From Trachelipus rathkii (lineage: Eukaryota; Arthropoda; Malacostraca; Isopoda; Trachelipodidae), in assembly GCA_015478945.1 (NCBI GenBank), contig JABUQX010131152.1:1-16845 (forward strand): a stretch of 16,845 nt of DNA. Reading direction: 5' to 3'. Below the pieces are notes generated by a model. It saw only the letters and a program-made list of their open reading frames with translations. It was not told the DNA's origin and did not search any database. Below are positions 9,550 through 16,845 of this stretch, piece by piece. Position 1 is the stretch's first letter. Each line of letters begins with the position of its first letter. A program made the position numbers and the translations under genes.

Positions 9550-10170
9550 AGACTGTCACTCAATTCCTAAATCGTCATTTTCTCTAAATCTATTTGCATA
9601 TTACAAAACATCATCGATGTAAACCACTACCTTGATTGATCTAAAAACTGTTAGGAGTAAGATAATTGGCGTACTTGACAGAGGAACAACACATAGTGTT
9701 CTCTGTTTTATTTATATAGCGCAACAAAACAAACATAGCCCATCCTAACCTTTGACGTAACTAGGGCATTTTTCACATTGAGATCTGTCTGATATTATAC
9801 CTCGTTAAAATTCTCTGCTTTTCTTCCTCTTCTAAAAAGTAGCAATAATAATAATTAACCTTTTTTAGTCTAACAAGTTGTCTGGATAAAGTATAATAGA
9901 AATCATAACTCGAGAACATCCGATAAATAGATAGTGTACTTTGTAGTATTGGACATGGTCTCATTTAGGGTATCACCTCTGGAGAATCATTTTTTGCGCA
10001 AATTACATTGGTTTAAGTCACGTGCACTCAGCTCAATACACAGATCGTAAAAAGTGTTCCGTCTTTCTCTAACTGGGCAACCAACCGGAGAACTCCATTC
10101 TGCAGCCCACCACGCTCTATTCATGTCTTTTAAACATAACTCTTTTACTTGGTTTTCATTTCCATCCATT
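9550..10170 (-). pseudogene. pol: Ty3/gypsy-type reverse transcriptase remnant (right arm)
   Basis: The minus-strand frame 10169-9987 (60 codons) contains AEWSSPV...CPVRERRNTFYDLCIEL, matching RT block 1-2 (S-x-W-x-SP-x-V-x-V-x-KKDG-x-x-R-x-CVDYR). Near 9800-9880, LKKVNYYYCYFLEEEEKQRI resembles the DL-x-x-GYYQ...EE-x-K-x-K block, partly out of frame. At 9601-9636 the frame reads VVVYIDDVL followed at once by a stop. Here the catalytic YIDD (9610-9621) is intact, unlike FIDM in the left arm. The following FREN stretch matches the EFREH block of the other arm. Frameshifts between blocks rule out a working enzyme as written. Confidence 0.85.
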
Positions 10171-11159
10171 AGCTTCTGATCGATACACCTCCTATGCCCG
10201 ACTGAGGTAAAACATAGGGGTATAATCGCTATTGCAACCTTATTCTAACTGTATGAGGGACATGGATTTAGTAACAGGATTAGTGCCGATATAATACTCC
10301 TCACTATATATCTAAATAGCAATTATCTGCCACATTTGTATATAAAAAACATCTCGTGAACGTTCTCTCGAGTTATGTTCTTTAGTTAGTATTCATCCAT
10401 TAAATTTAATTTTCAATTGTAGTTTTTTTATCACCTTCGTATACCCTTTCATTCTTCAATCTGGCTCCTTGTTTCTCCTATTTCACCGTATATCGTTGGT
10501 GTTTAACTTAGTATAACTATCTACATTCCCTATTGGGTGTAATCGTCTCAAGGTTTGTCTTCATCACTACGGCCACTAGATTAGCATCTGGCCTGAGTCT
10601 CTAATCACCTCTACGCTATTAGCTTTTTAATTTTCAGCGTGGCTAAGTCAAGTCATTTTTTATCAGTATAATAAAGATTTGGCGCTGTCCATTTGTTCTT
10701 TCACATGTGCAACCAATCCTGGCATTAAATTTAAACCTTTTATTATCCTCTTCGGTATGGTCCTTTCTTCAACCTAATAACTCTTCAGGTTGCATGTCAT
10801 AACGATCCAATTTCTAGGTTAATTTCTGGAAAATCCCATTGCCTTTATCGGGGTCCACTCTTTGCAGTACATTTGTTGACTCCTCATTCCTTCGCCATGT
10901 ATAAATTGACCCGGGTCATATCGCCCGATAAACTACGCGAACGACACTATTTCAGATACTTACAATTTGATAAATATACTAGTTAATATATCGTTTTATA
11001 ATTTGATGGAATTTTCATTTTCGGATGAGGTAGTTTGAAAAAAAAAACGCCAACTACTCTATACCTACATCTACTTCTCTATATTATTGATTATTTGTAC
11101 CAATATATATGGTCACTCGTCAGCTATTTGTATTTACGCTTGTCATTTTCAAATATCTA
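10171..11159 (-). pseudogene. pol: Protease-RT linker region of pol (right arm)
   Basis: No domain motif is visible. The segment is anchored to the left arm by 10704-10727 with 4995-5020 (about 23 of 25 bases equal) and 10434-10484 with 5273-5326. The minus strand has an open run reading LNLMPGLVAHVKEQMD near 10690-10740, plausible as the spacer that precedes gypsy RT. It is about one quarter shorter than the left-arm equivalent. Confidence 0.5.
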
Positions 11160-11390
11160 TCTGTTATTTAACCATACAAAAATCTTGATAAGGCCACTAC
11201 ATCAATGTCATTTATGGTTACCTGTAATGTAGCCGTTTGTTTAGACTCCACATACAAGTTTGGGTCTCCCACACCTCTTAACTTTCATCGTCCCTTTTGT
11301 TAATTTAGGGTTGGTAATCCCTCCTAATTTGTGCTTCTTCAATCAGGCAATTTGAGCACCACTGTCTATTATGGCTGTCATATTAATATT
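11160..11390 (-). pseudogene. pol: Retroviral-type aspartic protease remnant (right arm)
   Basis: On the minus strand, TAIIDSGAQIA reads in one frame with the Asp codon at 11364-11366, then a stop. Asp-Ser-Gly is the active-site triad of retroelement aspartic proteases, which act as dimers to mature Gag-Pol. After small shifts, a run containing VGDPNLYVESKQTATLQVTI can be read, followed by an Asp-Ile-Asp-Val-Val stretch and FLYG. This fits the rest of a short retroviral-type protease. Bases 11251-11298 match 4330-4377 of the left arm almost throughout. The frame breaks soon after the catalytic loop. Confidence 0.75.
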
Positions 11391-12075
11391 AATTCATTTT
11401 ATTCATAAATCCTCACCAATGTGTTATATTAAGACCTGCCTACCTTGATCTTGCTTTCTTCCTACCTGCGTGGTAACACTCCTGTCGTTGTGTTTTTATG
11501 CTCACCCTTTACATCCCCTTATCTAGGTATCCTTTCGTTTCGGCTAACTCCCTTCAGTATACTGAGGGTAGAATTATGTCTTCAGCCAATTGCCACCTGA
11601 AGGCAAAATAGTCTTAATGAGTTCTACTAGGTCGTGAACCAGGCAACACAATCACTTTCGACTCTAAACGTCGCGCTGGACTCCTGACAAAATGCAATAT
11701 GTTGACTTCTGCCTGGAGGTCCGTTTCCGACACCTGTTAGGCAGTAAATGGACCCGGAGCGGCATTCGAATATCCTTTTAAGTCGACGAGCACCTACCTC
11801 GTGCGAGATCCCTTTCGCTTCACTATATAACTTAACTAACTCTCACACACGTCTACATATCTCCTCTTGTGGAGAGGCCACAAGTGTCTCTCCAGTGACC
11901 TGTACTGACTCATCGACATCTATAGAAACATCTCCTTCACAATAGGTCTTCGTTCCTCCTGTCTTGACTCTACCTTGTGTCCTGTCTCTCCTGCTGTCTG
12001 TCAGGGTTGTTCGAGGACCACACTCCCCTCTGATGATGCTCATCACTACGCATCTAAGCACACCTCTAAACGCGT
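11391..12075 (-). pseudogene. gag-pol junction region (right arm)
   Basis: This minus-strand stretch lies between zinc knuckle and protease and is rich in Arg, Thr, Glu and Ser codons. It includes a 79-codon open frame (12082-11843) whose start overlaps the end of the zinc knuckle in a shifted frame. Bases 11981-12028 align closely with 3548-3594 of the left arm, with several one-base gaps. The plus-strand frames 11748-11945 and 11964-12200 are antisense shadows. Confidence 0.5.
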
Positions 12076-12128
12076 CCAACAATCTCGTTTCATGTGTCCT
12101 ATTTGTTTACAGGGGCAATTATACACTT
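12076..12128 (-). pseudogene. gag: gag nucleocapsid zinc knuckle remnant (right arm)
   Basis: On the minus strand, AAG TGT, then AAT TGC, then in one clean frame QIGHMKRDCW (12076-12105) can be read. These give the pattern K-C-Y/x-N-C...G-H-x4-C-W of a CCHC zinc knuckle with about five extra bases in the first half. It binds element RNA in the Gag nucleocapsid. It lies within about 130 bases of the outer end of the arm, so most of gag upstream is missing here. Confidence 0.75.
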
Positions 12129-12205
12129 AGGCCCTCTCTAGTGTCCCTCACTCGAATAGGTTCCTTCACAACGTCATATGTTTACACTTCTTGTACCTGA
12201 ATGCT

Positions 12206-12480
12206 CGCTAGGAAAATATATATTATGAAATATATCAGTCTAATTATATCTTAACTTTATACCGTTAAAAAAAATATATTATTGTTAGTTAATGTTTAAA
12301 GTTTCTAGGAATGCAAATTATTGTTTTTAAGAAGTAAAATAAATTATTTAAAAAAAAAATGTTGTTCATTTTTGAAATTTAATTGAACTTTTTTATTTTT
12401 TTAAATAGTTGGAAAATGAAATAAAAAAAAAGATTTAAAAAAAAAAAAATGACAAATACTCAGAATTTTCTAGAATAAAT
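12206..12480. other. A/T homopolymer-rich segment, no gene
   Basis: Immediately outside the right arm, base composition drops to almost pure A and T with several runs of 7-13 A or T, for example near 12350, 12422 and 12438. No open frame or motif is visible. The change from the mixed pyrimidine-rich arm is sharp. Confidence 0.6.
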
Positions 12481-12740
12481 GAAATTAATGTGCTTGAATA
12501 TAAAGCAGGGCAACGGAATCGATAAATTATTTTGCTGGTTGAGCCGATAAATATTTTTTACCGGTTTTATCAATTTAAAATTGGCTCCGGATTCATAATT
12601 TAGGAATATGCTTTTCTGATTCTATTATTTTATAGTAAAAAAAAAATATTTTCGACTCCGGCTCCAGCTCCGACCCTAATTCCAGCTCCTTACCCCCAAA
12701 ATCTTTGACTCCGGCATCTACGCAAGTTTGATATTGTAAT
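12481..12740. repeat. Degenerate CTCC-rich interspersed repeat fragment
   Basis: Bases 12652-12719 contain an imperfect hexamer series of GACTCC, GGCTCC, AGCTCC, GACCCT and AATTCC type, with GACTCCGGC again at the end. Upstream are GGCTCCGG (about 12582-12589) and TTTACCGG (12557-12564). The CAGGGCAACGGAATCG start near 12508 is reminiscent of some hAT-family transposon ends, but I found no matching opposite end. I treat it as a decayed interspersed repeat of unknown class. Confidence 0.45.
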
Positions 12741-12852
12741 AAGAATATTCATTTTAATAGTTCATGAAGTGCTACAATTCTGATAATCCACGAAGTACAT
12801 TTCTCATCATTCCATGGCAGGAAATGTTCTACAACCATCAAGCGTTTAAAGT

Positions 12853-12888
12853 TAATTACTAATTATATTAGTAAATAATTAGTAATTA
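12853..12888. repeat. Perfect 14-bp inverted repeat with 8-base loop
   Basis: TAATTACTAATTAT (12853-12866) pairs perfectly with its complement at 12875-12888 around an 8-base loop. The hairpin contains only two G-C pairs. It has no T run after it and no nearby gene, so a terminator role is not supported. It may be a small foldback remnant or a chance AT palindrome. Confidence 0.7.
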
Positions 12889-13552
12889 CTAATCTTCAAA
12901 AGAGAACGGATTCAAAATGATACTGCTACTGTTATGGATACGGTTACGAGAAGTTGAGATTTTTTGGGGGTATTTTAATATTTAAAATTTTTTGTTACCT
13001 CGTCTGAAAAGTTGATTTGAGGTTGTTCTGTATGTAGTAGAGACTATATAACAGCGTGAATAAGTAACGAAGATATCCCATTTGCACTCATTTTTATTAG
13101 ATATCTTGGAGTAGTTATGCAAAATGAAACCATTCAACAAAATTTAAAAATTAGAGTAATGTCACAAGAGAGCATGTGGTAAAAAGTCAAAATTACATTT
13201 TGAAAAATATAACCTTGTTTAACCTAAACTTTGAAACTATAATATCTCTGTTTTAATGTTATGAGGGTTGGTTCCTCTTTGCAAACTACGACCATTTATC
13301 TAAAAGTCAATTACAGTGTAAACTAAGGATTGATGACCTGAAATTCACGATTATCTATCCCTAATGCGTATGTATTGTTCTACATTAAAGGTTGAAAAAA
13401 AGCAACTCAGACTGTTCCTTCACAGAATACAAAATCTATAAAAAATAATTAAATTGTGTGGCTACAAACACCCCACTGATCAACTTTGGCACTCATCTGA
13501 AAAAGCAAAATCACCATCAACTCTGAAATTTAAGATGTTCTTCTATCTACAC
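12889..13552. other. AT-rich spacer, nothing recognised
   Basis: Mixed AT-rich sequence between the small hairpin and the satellite array. No frame above about 60 codons, no repeat family and no RNA gene was recognised on either strand. Confidence 0.5.
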
Positions 13553-14911
13553 AACATTTTTTTTAGTGACCCATATAAGATAATCGAATACTCATTAAAT
13601 GTGTTTACATGAGCTTTCACTATTCTATTCAATAACTATTTATATGACCAACTACTAGCTGAAAAGTTAACATTTATTTAAGTGACACATATAAGAAAAA
13701 TCGAATATTCATTTAATGTGTTTACCTTATCTTTCACTATTCTATACTATTCGATAACTTTGTGAGACCAGCTACTAATTGAAAAGTTAATATTTATATA
13801 GATGACATATATAAGAAAAATCCAATACTCATTTAAAGTGTTTACATGAGCTTTCACTATTCTATACTATTTGATAACTATTTGCTTGACCAACTACTAA
13901 CTGAAAAGTTGACATTTATCTAAGTGGCACATATAATAAAATTCGAATACTCATTGAATGTGTTTACCTGAGCTTTCACTATTCTATACTATTCGATAAC
14001 TATTTGTTTGACCAATTACTAACTGAAAAGTTAACATGTATCTAAATGACACATATAAGTAAAATCCAATCATTGAAAGTGTTTACCTGAGCTTTCACTA
14101 TTCTATACCATTCGATAACTATTTGTTTGACCAACTAGTAACTGAAAAGATAACATTTATCTAAATGACACATATAAGTAAAATCCAATAGTCATTGAAT
14201 GTGTTTACCTGAGATTTGACTATTCAATACTATTCGATAAGTATTTGTTTGACCAACTACTAACTGAAATGTTAACATTTATCTAAATGGCACATAAGAA
14301 AATTCGAATACTCATTGAATGTGTTTACCTAAGCTTTCACTATTCCATACTATTCGATAACTATTTGTTTGACCAACTGCCAACACAATATTTAACAATT
14401 ATCTAAATGACACATATAAGAGAAATCGAATACTCATTGAATGTGTTTACCTGAGCTTTCGCTATTCTATGCTACTCGCTAACTATTTGTTTGAGAAAAT
14501 AATAATTCAAAAGTTACCATTTATCTAAACAACACATATTAGCAAAGTCGAATGCTCATTGAAATTGTTTACCTGAGCTTTCACTATTCTATACTATTCG
14601 ATAACTATTTGTTTGACCAACTACTAACTGAAAAGTTAACATTTATCTAAATGACTCATATACGAAAAATCGAATACTCATTGAATGTGTTTATTTGAGA
14701 GCTTTCACTATTCTATACTATTCAATAACTATTTGTTTGACTAACTACCAACTAAGAAGTTAACATTTATGTAAGTAACACATATAAGAAAAATGGAATA
14801 TTCATTGAAAAGGTTTACCTGAGATCTTTTACTGTTCTATAATATTTGTTAAAATAATTATTCATTTTATTACTCACAGTTAGACCCAACTTCTATCTGA
14901 AAAGTTAAGCA
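13553..14911 (+). repeat. Satellite array, about 11 copies of a unit near 120 bp
   Basis: The landmark CTTTCACTATTCTATAC recurs with modifications at about 13614, 13731, 13851, 13973, 14092, 14214, 14334, 14456, 14578, 14702 and 14826. Spacings are 117, 120, 122, 119, 122, 120, 122, 122, 124 and 124 bases. Each unit also carries AACATTTATCTAAATGACAC, GAATACTCATTGAATGTG and GACCAACTACTAACTG. Inner copies are closest to each other, while the first and last are most diverged and the last has lost part of its second half. Within the unit, ACTATT recurs at offsets 0, 10 and 21, a short internal period. No coding potential is visible. Confidence 0.95.
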
Positions 14912-15226
14912 TCTAATCACTATGAACATTTTAAGACAAATTGAAATCTTAGTCGCCAAAAAAACAATATTATTATTTGAAACAGTTTTGCGCAATAAAG
15001 TACAGTAGTACCTTATTCTAATATTTTGGGAATAGGTCGTAAATGCTGTCGTACTACTATAACTTATTCATATATTTGTTTTCCCATAAATAAATAATGA
15101 ATTCTATGAACAAATGTATTTTTCATGTTGCTTATCGTTTTAACAAGTAATAAATGTCTTTAAAAATTCACAAAATTGACTTTTCAGTCTTTAATAATCT
15201 TTAGCATGCTATCCAAGGTTTATTAA
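14912..15226. other. AT-rich spacer, nothing recognised
   Basis: About 315 bases between the satellite array and the ATT microsatellite. No gene, repeat family or regulatory signal was recognised on either strand. Confidence 0.5.
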
Positions 15227-15450
<224 letters not shown>

Positions 15451-15460
15451 TAAACAGTTA

Positions 15461-15747
15461 TATATATATATTATAATATGTATAATAAGCTTTCCTATAG
15501 ATATACATATATGTATTAAAATTTATATATGAAAATATACCAAAAATATGTAAATATATATACTATATAATAACAATAATAATAACAATAATAACTAATA
15601 ATAATATATATCTTTATATATATAAAATATATAACTATATATAGCAATAATAATAATATGTAACTAATAACAACATACACCATACCACTATAACTGCTGT
15701 ATATATATAACACCTGCACTCATATATATATATATATATTATATATT
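15461..15747. repeat. AT-rich low-complexity tract with TA and AATA(A/C) repeats
   Basis: Mostly TA-alternating and ATAATAACA-type words, including a (TA)n run at about 15724-15742. A 67-codon minus-strand frame here is composed almost only of Tyr, Ile, Phe and Val, so it is a low-complexity artefact rather than a gene. Confidence 0.75.
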
Positions 15748-15990
15748 ATATATTACTGCTTTCTTCAGCATTCCTGTCTTTAACTTACAGAATATTTCCT
15801 GGGCAAGCCTGGTATGCAACATACTTTATATGACCTTGTTGGAAAAAATCTAAAGGTGTGAAGGTCGGACAACTTGGTGGCCATTCAAGAGGACTTCGTC
15901 GTCCAATCTATTTGTAAGGAAATAGTTCACCGAGAAAGTTACACTCTCTCAATCTAAAATGTTGTGGAGCACAAAGAGTTCGAAATTTAC
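15748..15990 (-). pseudogene. Decayed mariner/Tc1-type DDE transposase, C-terminal part
   Basis: One minus-strand frame can be read from about 15990 down to 15748 with only two stops (15908-15910 and 15785-15787). It contains CAPQHF, then LRE, then IGRRSPLEWPP and TPLDFF, then a His-Ile-Lys-Tyr-Val-Ala-Tyr stretch. From memory of the family, this follows the end of arthropod mariner/Tc1-type transposases: D-G-A-P-P-H-F/Y...V-R-E-x-L...W-I-G-R-R-G...E-W-P-P-R-S-P-D-L-T-P-L-D-F-F-L-W-G. The two catalytic Asp residues expected here (in DGAPPH and SPDLTP) are replaced by Leu and Thr, and LWG is lost. The N-terminal DNA-binding part and the first catalytic Asp are absent, so it is a dead fragment. 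Confidence 0.85.
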
Positions 15991-16054
15991 CGACATTTTT
16001 TGTTTCCGGTAAATGCCGAAGTGAAAATTGTGATTGCCGGTTTATACCGGCAAT
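15986..16054. repeat. Cluster of CCGG-cored inverted repeats
   Basis: TTTACCG (15986-15992) pairs with CGGTAAA (16007-16013). Just beyond, ATTGCCGGT (16033-16041) pairs perfectly with ACCGGCAAT (16046-16054) around a 4-base loop. These are the only GC-rich words in this AT-rich stretch, and they overlap the upstream edge of the transposase relic. They could be a decayed transposon end or a small foldback repeat. Confidence 0.6.
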
Positions 16055-16065
16055 ACAGACTGTAA

Positions 16066-16135
16066 AATTTTTTTTTTTTTTTTTTAAATAAGGATATTAT
16101 GAAATAAAAAAAATAAAAAAAAATTTTATTTAACA
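16066..16135. repeat. Poly-T and poly-A tracts
   Basis: A run of about 17 T residues centred on 16077 is followed by A-rich tracts up to about 16143. They could be the tail of an old retroposed insert, but no insert body is recognisable. Confidence 0.6.
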
Positions 16136-16156
16136 ATAAAAAATAACTTTTTTCTG

Positions 16157-16158
<2 letters not shown>

Positions 16159-16228
<70 letters not shown>

Positions 16229-16252
16229 TATATATATATATATATATATATA
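16159..16252. repeat. (AT)n microsatellite
   Basis: About 47 AT units with one interruption (TACTATA near 16227). The minus-strand open frame that crosses it is a Tyr/Ile dipeptide artefact. Confidence 0.95.
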
Positions 16253-16845
16253 TCACGCATGCTTTTATATATTAAATGCATAATTGAAAAAATAACAGTT
16301 TAAAAGAAATGTATATTAAAGATCTTAGAGAACGAATTAGATTGTTTGTAGACTTTCTCGAGTAAGGGGAAACAGGAAAGGATCACGGGAAATACAGGCG
16401 TGATTAAGAAAAAGAGAAAAAGGAAAAAGTCCCGATGTAATCGGCCAGAATTCCCATCACTGTTCTTGAAAAGCGTTGATTGAGAAAACGATGTAGGGAC
16501 AGCTGTGCTGTGTACAACTAGCAAAATTGAATTGACTCTTTCCAAAGTGATTTATTGAAATTTGCTCCAATATTGTGAAGAAACCGATTGTGAATTGAAG
16601 TTGATAAAAAGATCGACTGCTTGATATTCCGGTAAATAAGTGTTAACTGGTTGATAGGACCTTAAAAAATAAGTTGTAATTTGTTCTTACTATTTCTTAA
16701 AATGGCTTAAATTTACAATTTGGTTCTTACCATTATCTAAAGTGACTTAAACTTACAAGTATAAACATTGTATCGAAGCTTTAAACATTATTTGATAAAA
16801 ATTAAATAAAAGCGAAGGTAGCTTAAATACTAGGAAATTGTGAAT
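16253..16845. other. AT-rich right flank, no gene recognised
   Basis: Mixed AT-rich DNA. A minus-strand frame of 81 codons (16300-16545) has an ordinary amino-acid mix but no family motif that I recognise and no supporting start context or splice structure. I leave it uncalled. A terminal or internal exon of a gene beyond the window cannot be excluded. Confidence 0.45.
16678..16756 (+). repeat. Two-copy tandem repeat of 39/40 bp
   Basis: 16678-16716 and 16717-16756 share AATTTG, GTTCTTAC, ATCT/TTCTTAA, GGCTTAAA/GACTTAAA and a final TTAC, with about eight differences and one length change. It is a short local duplication in non-coding DNA. Confidence 0.7.

Larger units (their letters stand above)
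7993..12205 (-). mobile_element. Ty3/gypsy-like retroelement relic, right arm of a giant inverted repeat
   Basis: Read on the minus strand from 12205 down, this arm carries a zinc knuckle (12076-12128), protease (about 11160-11390), the protease-RT linker, RT (9550-10170), RNase H (8570-9240) and an unassigned tail ending at the fold axis. It parallels the left arm throughout and is about 10 percent shorter. Frames survive only for roughly 15 to 60 codons at a time. The RT retains a YIDD box and the protease an intact DSG, so it is in places better preserved than the left arm. At about 12205 the sequence switches abruptly to unrelated AT-rich DNA. No LTR was seen at either end. Confidence 0.85.

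Noticed and set aside
3335..12205. Two independent retroelement insertions in opposite orientation
   Set aside because: Both copies end at the same internal pol position and abut with a 9-base loop, which independent insertions would not produce.
12508..12523. hAT transposon end (CAGGGCAACGGAATCG)
   Set aside because: No inverted partner or flanking 8-bp duplication was found, so it remains only a resemblance.
13553..14911. CRISPR-like array
   Set aside because: The whole unit of about 120 bp is repeated, with no unique spacers, and the sequence is eukaryotic in character.
15516..15719. 67-codon minus-strand frame rich in Tyr and Ile
   Set aside because: It is a translation of TA and AATA low-complexity DNA.
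15987..16256. 89-codon minus-strand frame
   Set aside because: About a third of it is an (AT)n dipeptide run; the rest covers poly-A/T tracts and the CCGG hairpins.
16300..16545. 81-codon minus-strand frame as a gene
   Set aside because: Normal amino-acid mix but no recognisable family, signal or splice evidence. Left uncalled rather than guessed.

Overview
The window looks like non-coding, repeat-rich nuclear DNA from an AT-rich animal genome, most likely an arthropod. This inference rests on three TTAGG-type units at 315-334, a decayed mariner/Tc1-type transposase of the kind common in arthropods, Ty3/gypsy-like retroelement sequence, a local satellite array, and long (ATT)n, (GT)n and (AT)n microsatellites. 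No intact protein-coding host gene, tRNA or rRNA was recognised. No open frame exceeds 120 codons, and the longest lies antisense to reverse-transcriptase sequence.

The dominant structure is a giant inverted repeat of one Ty3/gypsy-like retroelement. The left arm (about 3335-7983) reads on the + strand: gag zinc knuckle, aspartic protease, reverse transcriptase (RT), RNase H, then an unassigned tail. The right arm (about 7993-12205) carries the same modules in the same order on the - strand. Matching anchors can be followed from the zinc knuckles (3410 with 12128) inward to a short hairpin at 7977-7999 with a 9-base loop. Both arms are therefore cut at the same internal point of pol and fold back on each other with essentially no spacer. 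Every module is broken by frameshifts, and many differences between the arms are small insertions or deletions. This could be a real inverted duplication. It also fits a fold-back long-read artefact left in an assembly gap.

Left of the palindrome, 1-1560 is AT-rich with low-complexity tracts and no recognised gene. The stretch 1561-3334 is A-rich with no identifiable domain and may be the upstream gag or leader of the left arm.

Right of 12205 the texture changes abruptly. First come A/T homopolymer tracts, then a decayed CTCC-rich hexamer repeat (12652-12719), a 14-bp perfect hairpin (12853-12888), and an 11-copy satellite with a unit of about 120 bp (13553-14911). A compound microsatellite follows (15227-15450), then a mariner-like transposase relic on the - strand (15748-15990) next to CCGG-cored inverted repeats, a long (AT)n tract (16159-16252), and a final AT-rich segment with a two-copy 39/40-bp tandem repeat. 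Nothing suggests that any of these pieces works together as a functional system.
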